This document shows, piece by piece, positions 50,735 to 61,109 of a stretch of DNA of 64,000 nt. The position numbers were made by a program, and so were the translations under genes. The notes beneath the pieces were generated by a model, which was not told the origin of the DNA, searched no databases, and saw only the letters and a program-made list of their open reading frames with translations. The stretch is from Symsagittifera roscoffensis (Eukaryota > Xenacoelomorpha > Acoela > Convolutidae). Position 1 is the stretch's first letter; every line of letters begins with the position of its first letter. The stretch covers positions 11,330,517 through 11,394,516 of the forward strand of contig NC_087066.1 of NCBI RefSeq assembly GCF_963678635.1, read 5' to 3'.

Positions 50735-52985
50735 TTATTTATCATTATATTCAGAATCATATGAACTGATTTTAATTTTTGGTCAAACAGTGGAGCACGG
50801 AAAAAAATTAGCCGGTCTGAATTAGTCGTTCATGCAAAAGCAGGCATCAATAACAACCATTAGAATGGGAAATGCATATTTTATGGGAATTTTTTCAGTC
50901 TCAATTCGATAAACGTTTAGAAAACTAAAAACTTTTGCTTTAGACAAGAAAAAAAGGTTCTAAAGTTTTTCCTCCAAGATGAGTTCTGTGCGAAAAAATG
51001 AGCGAATCGATATTGCAGAAGGGTCTTACTTTAAATGGACTATTTTCGAAAGCTTCATTATATCGGCATAAAACTTTACATAGATGCGTACCAGAGCACC
51101 ACTTGCGATACGATACAACAATACAAGCTTGTCATTCAGATTAGCGGGCACAAACTGAAGCCGAAATCAATGTCGAAAACCAATGAAAAAAAAGAACCTC
51201 AAGCAACCTATTCGCTCAAAGGATGCAATATTGGACCATAAAGCCCATAAATCAACCCTTTAGAATTCGATCAAGTAATAAAGAAAAACTCACGAAAAAT
51301 AAAGTCAAAAAAGGGGAGTTAGTAAACTTACAGCTAACAGAAAAACAGTGTTTGAAAAAATGGGTATATAAAATGCAGACAAGCTCAAACTTTGTTTGTT
51401 GATCGACAAAAGTACTAGGCTTTGTGAACAAAGTTATTTACAGGAAAACTTTCTAGTATCCGGCTGCAATTACCTTGCTATTGGAGAAAAATTAAAAATT
51501 TAAAAACATTTAATTTTTTAAAAGTTTAATTCGAGCTTTTAGTGAAATTTGTTTTGTAGTTTTCTGCCAGGTAGACCCTTAATAGAAACATTGCCAATTA
51601 GTTCTTTTGAAACTGGAGTAGAACTAAGTTTTAAATGGCATTAATCTCATTTTTAAAATAATTTTTTTTTCTTTTTTTTGGAGTCAAAAGTAATCAACCA
51701 TGCATATTTCAATAATTCCGAACCATTTTTTAAAAGTGAATAGTTTTCAGTTTTTTATTTAACTGCTTGGAGTTTTTTTGCGCTATTTGCTCAGCAATAT
51801 GCTATTCTTCCCTGTGATCGCTTTCTGTGAAGGAATCCTGTTAAAAACTGTACTGTATCACCAACGTAGAAGCTTGGCAATGGAACTGTTCCTTTTTGGC
51901 TGGAATTACAGAGCTGTAAAAACTTAATCATTCTGACAAATTTCCCGTTTTTTATAGATGAAACTAAGTGTTGCCGTAGCTATTCAGAAATCTTTTTGAA
52001 ATTAATAAGAAGATAATTCAATTTTTCAGTATCATTCTTAAGGAAAAAAATCTTGGCAGCAAGGCCGTCTAAACAACAACTACTAGCTCAAACAAATTAT
52101 TAACTGCAAAGTAGTGAAATTCGGATAAAAACTCAAATGCAAAATCAAATCCATGTAAGTTAATCCAGTATTAAACATCCGAGAAATAAAAATCGAAAAA
52201 AGTTATTTTTTTCAACAACAATCATTTTGCAAAAAAAATTGTAGGCCTTGTGAATGCCAAAAACTTGAGTCTTCGATGGCGAAAAAATAATATTTAGTTT
52301 GAACATCTATTGTTAAATATGAAAATAAATAACGATCAAAACACATCTTCTTAACACATATATTAAATCAAACTTTTATCGAATGCCTCACAGCAAACTG
52401 CCACACTCAATTAATCATAATTCTAAAAAATTTTCATTCTTTTGTTGTTTAAGAGAAACCTCTATAATACAAGAACTTTGTCTGCTGACACTTGTAAATT
52501 TCTAGTCATGATAATTTTTTGCATAAAATTGATAGAATTGGGTTTTTACAGGTCTAGGAGAGCTCGAATAATTTTCAATCTGTTTAACCAATAAAATCAA
52601 CAAACCTCAAAACAGTCTAATTTTTTTTCAGAAAAGAAACATTCTGGCAAAAACTCTAGGTATTAGAAAATTTTCTAGCTCGAATTTTTATGCGAAAAAA
52701 ATATTTGAGCTAAAAAACAGTAGTCAAACAATCTAGATAATCGTTTTGAGGGTTTGTTTACTATTAAAACTTTGACAAAAACAATGTATTTCTTGGAAAG
52801 CGAAAAAAATATGAACTATTTGAGTTTTAGCTATTTGTAGCCGAATTTGTAGTTCACAGAAAACCGCGGTCAAAAAAACTTAAATCCTTTTGTACAGTCA
52901 TTAATTAAAAAAAAGCGTGCAATATTTAACCGGGCATCGAGTCACAACAATTTAATCAACGCAAGGTTGCTTTGATGACTCTTCG
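50735..52985. other. AT-rich DNA, no supported gene
   Basis: A plus frame at 51,035-51,241 (68 codons) has no recognisable motif. A TATATAAAA word occurs at about 51,365, but no transcript can be attached to it. The rest is A/T-run-rich with nothing recognisable. Confidence 0.45.
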
Positions 52986-52987
52986 TG

Positions 52988-53428
52988 CACGGGCGGATTT
53001 AGGGGGGGGGGGGTGGGTGTTGGACGTCCTCTTTCAGGGATTCGACCCCCTGCCGACCCAAAGGGTCACCCATTTGGTACTTTTTAAGAAATCCAGTTTT
53101 GGCCAACCAATCCTAAAATTTTTCTAAAGGCGCATTCGGCGCCAATATATATATATACTAATTTTGACGGGGGAGCGCGCACCAAAAAACGCGATTTCTC
53201 GGACAACATTTTCCAAAAAGTTCCTAAAAATGCCTTTTTGGACTGTTTTTTTTTCAAAATTTTGCTTGCGGCGCAGAACATTTGGCCAAAACAGGGACTA
53301 AACGGGCCTAGGGAGAGCTAGAAAAATCAGTTCGTTCAACCTAAAAAAAGGTCGACAAAATTTTTCAAAAGTTTTTGAAAATCCGCCCCCCCCCCCCCCC
53401 CGAGGAGAAAATCCTAGATTCGCCCCTG
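52988..53428. mobile_element. G/C-tract element, copy 2 (both ends present)
   Basis: The ends CACGGGCGGATTTAGG and (reverse complement) CAGGGGCGAATCTAGG are inverted repeats, each followed by a long homopolymer (G at about 53,001, C at about 53,384-53,401). The interior is non-coding and matches copy 1 at 37,315 in the opposite orientation. An alternating TATATATATA run sits in the middle. No convincing target-site duplication was found (the flanking 8-mers TCTTCGTG and TCTGCTGT agree only partly). The CAGGGGCG terminus is compatible with a hAT-type non-autonomous element. Confidence 0.75.
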
Positions 53429-53434
53429 TCTGCT

Positions 53435-54860
53435 GTTTTGTTCTTCAACGAATTAGCGTTTTTTTGTCAAGGGGTGTACTTAATTGGATTCATTATTTTG
53501 CTTGCTAGCTGTTAGCATCATTTGTAATGCACAAAGAAAGGGGTGTGCTAACCGAAACGGCGGGTCAGTTCACCGGACGATGTACTTAAGTCTGAAGAAA
53601 GTGTAAAAATATCTTTGCGGTAAAGCAGCAAAAAATTCAAAATTGTTGCCTGAAAGGATCGGTTCCCTCAATCGACAGGATCGTATTGCATCCAAAGATT
53701 TGGAATATACCGTTTTTTTAAAACAAATATCTAGTCCATGAACCGCTTTGAATTGGATATCATTCGTTTAAAAGGCAGGTCGATATCTATCGCTTTTAGG
53801 GTAGTGGTAGATAAGTATTTTTTAAAAGTTTTTCGATGCTTCTAATTTAAAGCCATAGCCTATATACAAACAAAACTGATCGTATCAGAGCAAAGCCATA
53901 AATGTTTCGAGTACCATTTAATCGATCTCAGTTTTTTATAATTTGAATATTTGCAAAACTAAGTATTTTAGGCTGATAATCAAAATTTTAATGTTCAAAT
54001 TTGAGTCATGCCTATAATTTATTGAAACCACTTAGCTGCCTCAATTCAGGAACGATTTTGTAGTACGGTTATTTTGCCATGTGTTATAAAACCAGCAGTT
54101 CAGCCAGAATGTTGGTAGGTGAGTATAGTGCCCGGGTCGAGGTCCGCGACTAATTTTCGCTCTGTCGGTCGCGCCGATGTTAATTCCGCGACCAAAAATA
54201 CATAGTCTAGACAGGGTTTTAAATTGCGGACAAGTTCGGTAAACACCGTATATCGGTCGCGACGGTCGAAACATCAGTCGCGTACTGAGTCTGGAAATTA
54301 TTTTTTAAAAAGTTACTTGGAGCTAACTGCTAACGTAACGGTTAACAGGTCCCAATTCAGCTATTCAACTCGACAGAATTATTCAAACTAATCAGTTCGG
54401 GTTTCCGTGGATGACTAGACTTGTGATATCTGTCAGGTGTTTTCTTCTATGATTTAATAGAAGCTCAAGAAGATTGTCAGTTTCAGCCTCTAAATGCGAA
54501 TATTGCTCTTAATGCGAATACTGAGAAAATCAGTACTTCTCCAGTTAGGTATAAAATATCAGCTCTGTCTCAGATTCTGGCAATTGGCAATTTATGATAC
54601 ATTAGAGATACATTAGAAAAAAAACTACAGTACTGTAACAGTACTGAATCAGCTCTTATACATTACTGTTTATCTTCTGCTATTTTCTGATCAAAATTAA
54701 ATCAGAGGTTTTTTTTCTCATATTGCTCTGATCAGAAAAAAACTAAAAGTAATGTTCTAGTTTTTCTATAACCAGAAAACTAATCGAAAACAATCAGAAC
54801 AGCAAATATTTGTTAAAAAATCTCGGAAAAGTCTAAAAAACTTGAAAAGAAGCCGGGATA
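53435..54860. other. AT-rich DNA with a short GC-rich island
   Basis: At 54,130-54,290 the composition changes to repeated GTCGCG/CGCGAC words (GGTCCGCGAC, GGTCGCGCCG, CCGCGACC, GGTCGCGACGGTCG). One word, GGTCGAAACATCAGTCGCG, resembles the TCGA-rich repeats at 45.5-46.0 kb. No gene is supported; a 77-codon minus frame here follows from the GC-rich repeats. Confidence 0.45.
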
Positions 54861-54863
54861 ACG

Positions 54864-55825
54864 TTAAATGCGTAACTCAACTGTCTGATAGACCCTTCGC
54901 AAGTCAATTTTTTTGAGTTTTCTTTTTCGACTCCGGTTTCTTCCGCGCAGTTGTTGAATTTTGAACATCTCTTCTACTTGGTTTTCTTTCTTCTCTTTCT
55001 TTTTCGTCCATAAAGGTACATCCCATTGTTCAATAAATGAGCCAATCAGACCCTTAAATTTAACATCGCAAAAACGTAATTGTGGTACGTCTTTGCTCTT
55101 CCTGGGTTCAGTCTGAATTGCAACACAGTGAACCATTGAAAAACTGATGAAATTTACCTTAATAGTTATTTGTCAAACAGTACCGCCATAAAAATCTGGC
55201 TCGATCTTATTAATATTTCTGTCAGCCGATATCGTAGTAGTTATAATAAAGCTCTCTCGCAGAAAGAAATATTTAACATTTTCACTCCATACAAACATAA
55301 AATAACCGCTAATCTAAACTAGCGAATTAGTATCCCGAACTTAATTATAATTCCTAGGTACATTAGTATTTATACTTCCTGGTCTATTGGTATAACTATT
55401 AGGAGAAAATTTATGTCGAAAAAGCGTATAATGTGGATTTAATCAGCCAGTATTTTGAGTTTCATCAAGAAACTCACCTTAAACTAAACGCATTCACAAT
55501 AGTGAGGAGATGTTAAAAAAGCTGGAGCCTTCTTAAAATTACAAAAGCAAGACCATGTCAGAAAAAACTTGAAGCATAAACGAACTGCCGCCTAGCTGCC
55601 GTAAAACCTCAGTCTAGATATTTTATATACATATTTTTTGTTAAATTTCTCAATGACTAGATTTGTTCTTTTTGCACCGATCTGCTTAATTCCTGAATTG
55701 GAAAATCCCTGCCTTCCGCGTAAAGTAAAAGGCGACGACCAACTTGCAACTCCGATTTGTTTTGTGAGACTGAGAAGAGTGATATCATTCTTGACTTGAA
55801 CACCATTTTTTTCAAAACTGCACAT
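54864..55825 (-). CDS. Candidate two-exon gene, unrecognised
   Basis: Two minus-strand frames read like protein. The upstream one (55,592-55,825, 77 residues) includes KNDITLLSLTKQIGVASW and RGRQGFSNSGIKQIGAKR. The downstream one (54,864-55,136, 90 residues) includes PQLRFCDVKFKGLIGSF and IEQWDVPLWTKKKEKK and ends in a strongly basic tail (RGRNRSRKRKLKKIDLRR). A possible intron joins them: a donor at CTGAG|GTTTTA near 55,605 and an acceptor CATCAG just before 55,142 give compatible phases. No family is recognised; a basic C-terminus could be nucleic-acid or ribosome binding, but that is only inference. The start lies 35 bp from the opposite-strand BEL/Pao relic, so it could also be unrelated chance frames. 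Confidence 0.28.
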
Positions 55826-55859
55826 TCACACGTTTTCTAGCTGAGCTTAGGTTGTAGCC

Positions 55860-56152
55860 ATGTCAAATAAGCACATTCAAGTAATCAAAAAGTGTTTGAG
55901 AGACGTAGGAAATCAGAAGACGAGTTTTATCAACATAATTCTAATCTCAGAGACTCTCTCTCTCTCCAACCAAATGTAATGGCATTGAAAATTAAAAATG
56001 CGATCAATCAGTGTAAATCAGCATTGGAAATCAACGCTATCCAAAAGAAAGATGTTTTATGTAGCCTTGCTGATCGAACTGTTGATCCCATTAAAGCGCT
56101 CGCAGCTTTTGAATCTTGGTTGAAGACTATGGCCGATGCCACGACAAACTGA
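55860..56152 (+). pseudogene. gag: BEL/Pao gag, N-terminal piece
   Basis: A frame starting with ATG at 55,860 shifts into the frame of 55,892-56,152 near 55,910. The latter contains ALKIKNAINQCKSALEINA and DPIKALAAFESWLKTM. This helical N-terminal pattern is typical of BEL/Pao Gag, ahead of the DUF1759 region. It ends in a stop at 56,150-56,152, and reading frames for the next 700 bp are broken into short pieces. The plus frames at 56,651 and 56,700 in that gap (Pro/Ala/Ser-rich) may be the degraded Gag spacer. Confidence 0.6.
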
Positions 56153-56937
56153 TGGAAAATCACAAAAGTAACAAAAATTGAATGGAAACTTCCTTTTGAA
56201 CTCTGGAGATGAAAAACTGAAAATTTCTTCCATCTTAAGTGGATCAAACCGTTACAGCTCAAGTGAATTGTAAAGAAGGACGAGACTGATCATTGCCTCA
56301 AGCAACCAGCAAACGAGTTGAACTTGAGAAATATGCCTAAGACAATCAAAGAAAGTTGATTGTGGCTAAATCTTTGAAAATGAGCTAACAATCGCGGTGT
56401 GTCAGGGATCGATCTTGACAGGAACAAAAAGTTTCTGCCATCAAGCAGCACTCACACGCTTCAAAGAAAGACTTCGTGGGTATCGCCATCAACAATCTGT
56501 CATCTCAAGCGACGATTGATTTGATTGCTGCTCCTCAAGATGGTTTATAACCAAACAATAATGTCAACTTTGCTGACACATCTCACTTACTGTTCTAATT
56601 TTGTCTGTAAAGTTTTTCCTTCTTTGTTCTAACATTTTTTAACGTAACAATTGCTCTCTCATCAGTATCAGTTGGCCCATCATTGTCCACTGATCTGGAA
56701 TGCCAACGCACCCTCCAACGCCTGCTCCGACGTCCTTTTTTTCTTTAAGAGCAGAATTATCAACCCAAGTTTTGCCAATGACTGCTGCACTCAACATTGC
56801 TGTATTTATGTCATCCCAGCCTTTCAACGCAAGCTCAAACATTCATCCGCATTCAAGTTTCGCTCAGCTGACATGCTTTGCATCGGTGCAAACGACAATT
56901 AACCATCCGCATTTGGGTCCTTACATACCGAATATGA

Positions 56938-57320
56938 AACTTTGAAGGGTCGCTGTCATTCTCACCGTTATTCGAAAGGATCTTTAACTGCAACGAAAAT
57001 TTGCTCAAAACAGCGGTGATCCAGTGTTACGAATAGTTTCGCAGTTTCTAGGTGTCGTCGAGTTGCAAAATTTTTCAGATGATGTCAAACTAACATACCT
57101 CAAAGCATTGATATACGGTAAAGCCAAACCTGCTATAGCGCAATTTGCCTTTAGTGGTGCAATGTACAAGGTTGCTTTAATGAATTTTGAGCACTAATTT
57201 GTTCGTCCTCAATTAGATGTCTCTGCAAACTTGGATCAAGGTAACAAAACACCGCCCGCTAAAATGCATGCCTCCGATAGCTTCATAAGCTTTGCATTCA
57301 CGATATCAAGCATAGTTATT
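56938..57320 (+). pseudogene. gag: BEL/Pao gag, DUF1759 region
   Basis: Two frames give NFEGSLSFSPLFERIFN, then (from 57,063) LQNFSDDVKLTYLKALIYGK, then AFSGAMYKVALMNFEH, a TAA (57,195-57,197), and FVRPQLDVSANLDQ. The order F-G--S-SP-F---F, K--YLK--I-G-A, and Y--AL----E matches the DUF1759 domain of BEL/Pao Gag closely. At least one frameshift and one internal stop are present. Confidence 0.8.
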
Positions 57321-57379
57321 ATTTTCCAATCCTTGTCTTACACCGCCAAACCTCGAAAACACGAACGGAACCTCTAGTT

Positions 57380-57840
57380 GAAGCCACAAAGACAATTCCA
57401 CATAAAATGGAAAGGTCTTGGTCGCTCCATACCGTAGAGTGTAATCTACACGCTCCCTGTCTAGTAGACTTCTCTGATTGGCTTGAAGACAAAGCTGAAG
57501 CGCATAATTGCATGCGTCAATCTCGTAAGCCGGAAACTAACTGTTCACCATCAAAAACAGCAGTTAATTTTCTTAAAACTTAATTCGGCAAATTTAAACT
57601 TCGACAAAATATCAGTTAGGTCCTTGTTTGCAAAGTACAAGTAAGCACCCACTTTGCAAAGGTAGCGTCTTCAAAAAAAACAATTCAACCAGCTAAATTC
57701 TGCGCAGGTAATAAGTTTTATTAATCTTGCCTTCCAGAAAATAAGTGTTTAAAAAAAGTCCTAAGTCAAAAACGTGTCACAAACCCGAATGCAAGAGCAC
57801 CCACAAGGTGTTATTGCATCTTTCCCGACAGTATTCTAGA
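57380..57840 (+). pseudogene. gag: BEL/Pao gag, C-terminal and zinc-knuckle-like piece
   Basis: The frame from 57,380 contains HKMERSWSLHTVE and VDFSDWLEDKAEAHNC. This corresponds to the W-rich helix and the 'F-(E/D)WLE---EA' helix that follow DUF1759. Further on, FCAGNKFY and a Cys/Lys-rich stretch (ENKCLKK) sit where the zinc knuckles belong, but the Cys/His spacing is degraded and stops interrupt it. Confidence 0.6.
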
Positions 57841-57883
57841 AAAATTTCTCGTCCGGTAGTGCACTCCCGGAATACTTCTTTAG

Positions 57884-58640
57884 TTGAAGCACAATCAAAA
57901 TAAAAAATTCACTTGCGCAATACCATTATCGCGTGTCGAAGGCCTAGTGCATATCATTGGTTTATCAATTGCATCCAGTACTTTTGAAGTTACTGCACTT
58001 TGTTGTGTGACTCAGACTGCATTCCTTCTTGTTTGTCAAAAGACCTCGTGTATTGATTTCACGCAACAGGTGAGAAAGTTCAACTAATGGTGAATGGATT
58101 CGTTTAAGTGAGTTTATCGCCTCAGAAAGAGTTGATTTAAAGGGCAAATCTATGTTTAATCAGGTAATAGTTTTCTCTGTCTGCGCTAATGTCAAAGATG
58201 ACGGGTTAAATAAAATCAAGCTTTCCAAATTGCATGAAAATTATCCTCACTTGAAACATGTAAAACCAGCCAAATACCGATATGCGAATGTATAAATGAT
58301 ATTATATAAAGATGTCTATGATTAAATCCGTCCACTTGAGTACTGCCAGGATAATTGTAAAAAAAGTCATTCCCTTTGCAACTAATCTTCCCATCGGATG
58401 GATCTTAAATGCTTGAAAGGCTTGAAATGTAAAATTAAGGATGTAAGTTTGGTAGAGCAGGTCAAATCCTGGCATGAATTTGAATCATTTGTTCCCTACC
58501 AGAAAATAGACGCTATGTCCTTAAGCAAAAAAAGAGCGAATCAAGTCCTTGAGATAACCACCATACACTACGGTAATAGCTACTCCGTTGATACAGACTT
58601 GATACAGACTGAAGACAACTCAAATTTATGGAAGAATTAA
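57884..58640 (+). pseudogene. pol: BEL/Pao pol, protease-like and pre-RT region
   Basis: 57,884-58,087 contains FEVTALCCVTQTAFLL, in the place of the aspartic protease, but the catalytic Asp-Ser/Thr-Gly is not preserved. From 58,200 come NYPHLKHVKPAK, IRPLEYCQDN and, in the frame 58,398-58,640, VEQVKSWHEFESF and LSKKRANQVLEITTIHYG followed by a -YSVD- motif and SNLWKN. This order matches the conserved linker (FWE-E, S--(D/E)--AL-ILE-T----G-RYEV) immediately ahead of BEL/Pao reverse transcriptase. Stops interrupt between 58,292 and 58,398. Confidence 0.72.
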
Positions 58641-58839
58641 AATCTTTTGAACTTCGCTCTCGAAAAGACAAAAACCTAAAGAGTCGTGATGATTTTGACC
58701 AAGGTTAATTTTCAGGACCGCAAAAATCATTCCGCGAGGGAAATTAATTTTTCCTAACCGATCGGTCATCAACTCCATCAAGCCGGGAAAAGATTTTGCT
58801 TCCTCAAGGTAACATCCAAAATTCAGGAATCCCACCCAA

Positions 58840-59370
58840 TAAAGTCTTCCTGGTTGGTCCAGTCTTGCTTCAATCTTCTGGCCGTATTATTGTGGCTCCG
58901 ACAGCATCAAAATGCTGTATCTGTTGCAATTCGTGTGGCAGGAGGATACCACAATCGACGTGGTAACGTATCAATACACCCAAAATATTTTCAAAATTCT
59001 GGACTACCTCACATAAGCTAGCTTCACACTTCGAAAAACGGCTCCTGATAGTCAAGCCGTTTTTCCAGAACCAGCTTCTGCAGTGATGCAAAATATCTAT
59101 AAGTATGATTACCTTCACTCGTTGAATCACCATGAAGAACCTTTGAAATTATGTGAGGACCTTCTAGAACACCATAAAATGGGCGGTTTTTAATTAACAA
59201 AGTTTGTAAGTATTGAAAATAGTATGCAAAATGAGCTAACTACGCCAAGCGACGTAATAGGCCAGGTCAAAGAAATCTTAGACAGTGAAGATAAAACCCC
59301 ACATGTACTAGGTTTTAAGTTGGATCACAAACATGACACATTAGTTCAGCATAGGCGTGAATAGAGTATT
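58840..59370 (+). pseudogene. pol: BEL/Pao pol, reverse transcriptase remnants
   Basis: Frames read PPNKVFLVGPVLLQS and, shifted, NLLAVLLWLRQHQNAVSVAI, as in the RT motif upstream of the first catalytic Asp. Later come TLRKTAPDSQAVFPEPA, then NIYKYDYLHSLNHHEEPLKL and LLEHHKMGGF followed by a stop and LTKF. The C-terminal part follows the BEL/Pao pattern for the YxDD region and the GGF-LTK motif, but one of the two active-site Asp residues is replaced. The relic fades out after about 59,370. Confidence 0.78.
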
Positions 59371-59375
59371 GTAAA

Positions 59376-59650
59376 GATGAAACTTTTAGTTGTTGCGCAG
59401 AAAAACTGTTGTTAATTTAATCACAAGAAATAATTTTTTTTCCATGCACCATTGGTGAATTTTTAGCTTCAATTCAAAAAAAAAAACTTTCATAAAATCA
59501 GTCTTTCAATAGTTGAGAGGGGATCAGGAACAATGTGCTATATGTCTTGATTCCGATCAGATTTAATCGCTTTTTTATAGGATGTGCAAAAATACACTCT
59601 CTTTAGTCTAGATTGACGTTTTACGTTTTTTGGCTTTATTCGCCCTTGAG
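59376..59650. other. AT-rich DNA downstream of the BEL/Pao relic
   Basis: No recognisable RNase H, integrase or LTR sequence was seen; nothing else supported. Confidence 0.5.
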
Positions 59651-59654
59651 ATGT

Positions 59655-60340
59655 TTATCCCTAGCCCTACTTTTGTCTTCAAATATTTTGATATTGGACG
59701 TGCTAACTGTCCCTCGTAAGAAACTCTTCTTCCTCATGATTTTGATTTTGGCAACGCGATTTGAGATTTTCACATTTAATGGTCTGATCAACTGTTTGAA
59801 CTATGGTGAAAAATCAGCAAAGAAACGTCCTTTTTCCCTCGGCCTTGCCTTGAAGTCTTCCGACGTGATTAAAATTCTGATTTTTTTCTGAACTCTATGT
59901 CTGTTTGTTATTTTTCTGGCAACATCATTCATGCCCAAAGTTCTCATCTTGCTTTTTTCTTGTACATTTTACTTTGTCCTGCCTCGCGTAATGTTTTTAT
60001 TGCGCTTTGGAACTCGCTGCCTATTAAAATTTCATTGAATTATTTCTGATTTTTTTTGTTGTTTTGAACTTTCGAAGCATATTGCTGTTGTTTCAACTGT
60101 ATGTTACTCGACCTTCATGTCAAGTTTCAGTTTCGCCAAATATTTAGAGAGTTCGGTTTTAGTACAGGTTTTAGCTGCTTTTTTGATGTTAATATTTGAT
60201 TTCTTACTATATTCTTAGCTGATAACACTTAGGACAGCAGATGATTTTTTGGAACTTGAAGCTGCATTTGTTGGCTGAGTTTGGTTTTGAAATTGCAGTT
60301 TTGGTAGGTTTTGTTCGTTTGATTTGCATCGCTGTATGCT
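59655..60340 (-). pseudogene. Unrecognised basic, protein-like reading with a few stops
   Basis: On the minus strand, one frame from about 59,980 down to 59,650 reads MNDVARKITNRHRVQKKIR, then TSEDFKARPREKGRFFADF, then a TAG, then LIRPLNVKISNRVAKIKIM and KIFEDKSRARDKHLKGE before a stop. Upstream (60,340-60,050) are Lys/Ser/Thr-rich pieces such as KKAAKTCTKTELSKYLAKLK. The sequence is strongly basic, with very few stops for AT-rich DNA, and looks like a decayed gene of DNA-binding or transposon type. I cannot name a family. The plus-strand 92-codon frame at 59,613 is the hydrophobic shadow of this reading. Confidence 0.28.
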
Positions 60341-60514
60341 TGAAACTTCTCAGTTTAAACTGAATCAATTTTAAAAAAAGCATTTTCGTTTCTGATAAAT
60401 TTATTAGTTAGGCTTCTAATCTTCAGAACTCAACGCGCTGACAGTGAAAGATACAATAAAAATTGTCTAATAAAACCTAGATCAAACTTAATTTAGAGTC
60501 TTAGGTTACAGTCA

Positions 60515-60576
60515 GAGCTCACGATTATTGCCTCCCACATACACTAATGAAAACAAAGAGGCGATATAGTGAGCTC
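60515..60576. repeat. Hairpin-forming inverted repeat
   Basis: The arms GAGCTCACGATTATTGCCTC and (reverse complement of 60,558-60,576) GAGCTCACTATATCGCCTC pair over about 20 bp with a few mismatches and a loop of about 23 bases. Confidence 0.65.
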
Positions 60577-60853
60577 GTTTTAGGACTAACAAATATCTTT
60601 TTGTGATCAACAAAGGTACTTGCGATAAATCTCAGCTGGTCTTAGAGTTCAGGGACACTGCTCAAAACTTCCTAATTTCGATTTCATCTCCAAAATAAAA
60701 AAACTAATGTGCCTTGAGTCTGCCTCAGAGCTCTGGAGGGGATTGCGGAGACAAAAAATAATCGCACCTAAGCAAGCGCATCCTATTTACACGAGTCCAT
60801 CTGAACAAGATAGTGAGTTATTACCGATGTGGTTAACTCATAGAGTAATTTCG

Positions 60854-60885
60854 GATAGGGTACACCGTCTGCTCGTCACCCTATC
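60854..60885. repeat. Perfect 8-bp inverted repeat
   Basis: GATAGGGT and ACCCTATC, 16 bases apart. It lies inside a 93-codon plus frame (60,707-60,988) that ends in a hydrophobic Leu/Ile segment and shows no known motif. Confidence 0.5.
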
Positions 60886-61082
60886 TTATTTTCGGCCGGA
60901 TAGATTCGTGCAACTTCTTAGTCTAATACCGATCCTAATCTTACTCTTATACTTTCTAGTCTCAGGGTGTTTAACTAGTCTCTGCTAGGCTCAATAGATC
61001 TAGGGTATACTGGTTTGTTGCGGCTGCTGAAGTTCTCTTGGAGAGACAACTAATTTCTAAGTTAAATTCAAATCTCTCTGGT

Positions 61083-61106
61083 GCTGAAATTACAAGTAAT
61101 TTCAGC
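61083..61106. repeat. Perfect 24-bp hairpin
   Basis: GCTGAAATTAC, AA, GTAATTTCAGC: an uninterrupted 11-bp stem with a 2-base centre. A further inverted pair, ATGATTGG (about 61,142) and CCAATCAT (about 61,187), lies just downstream. Confidence 0.8.
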
Positions 61107-61109
61107 TCT

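Larger units (their letters stand above)
55860..59375 (+). pseudogene. BEL/Pao retrotransposon relic (gag, protease-like region, RT)
   Basis: Pieces of a BEL/Pao polyprotein follow one another in the expected order but in changing frames with many stops. They are the Gag N-terminus (55,860-56,152), the DUF1759 region (56,938-57,320), the Gag C-terminal part and knuckle-like region (57,380-57,840), a protease-like region (about 57,900-58,085), the linker before RT (58,200-58,640) and RT segments (58,840-59,370). In living elements Gag forms the particle and Pol copies the RNA into DNA. Here the RT active-site region reads NIYKYDYLHS where Tyr-x-Asp-Asp is expected, so the first catalytic Asp is lost. 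RNase H and integrase were not found, and no LTRs were identified. The element is ancient and dead. BEL/Pao elements are confined to animals, which supports a metazoan host. Confidence 0.85.

Noticed and set aside
51355-51375. TATATAAAA promoter-like word
   Set aside because: Such words are common in AT-rich DNA and no transcription unit starts downstream.
56639-58147. Minus-strand frames over the BEL/Pao relic
   Set aside because: They are antisense to recognisable Gag/Pol pieces and share no family motif.
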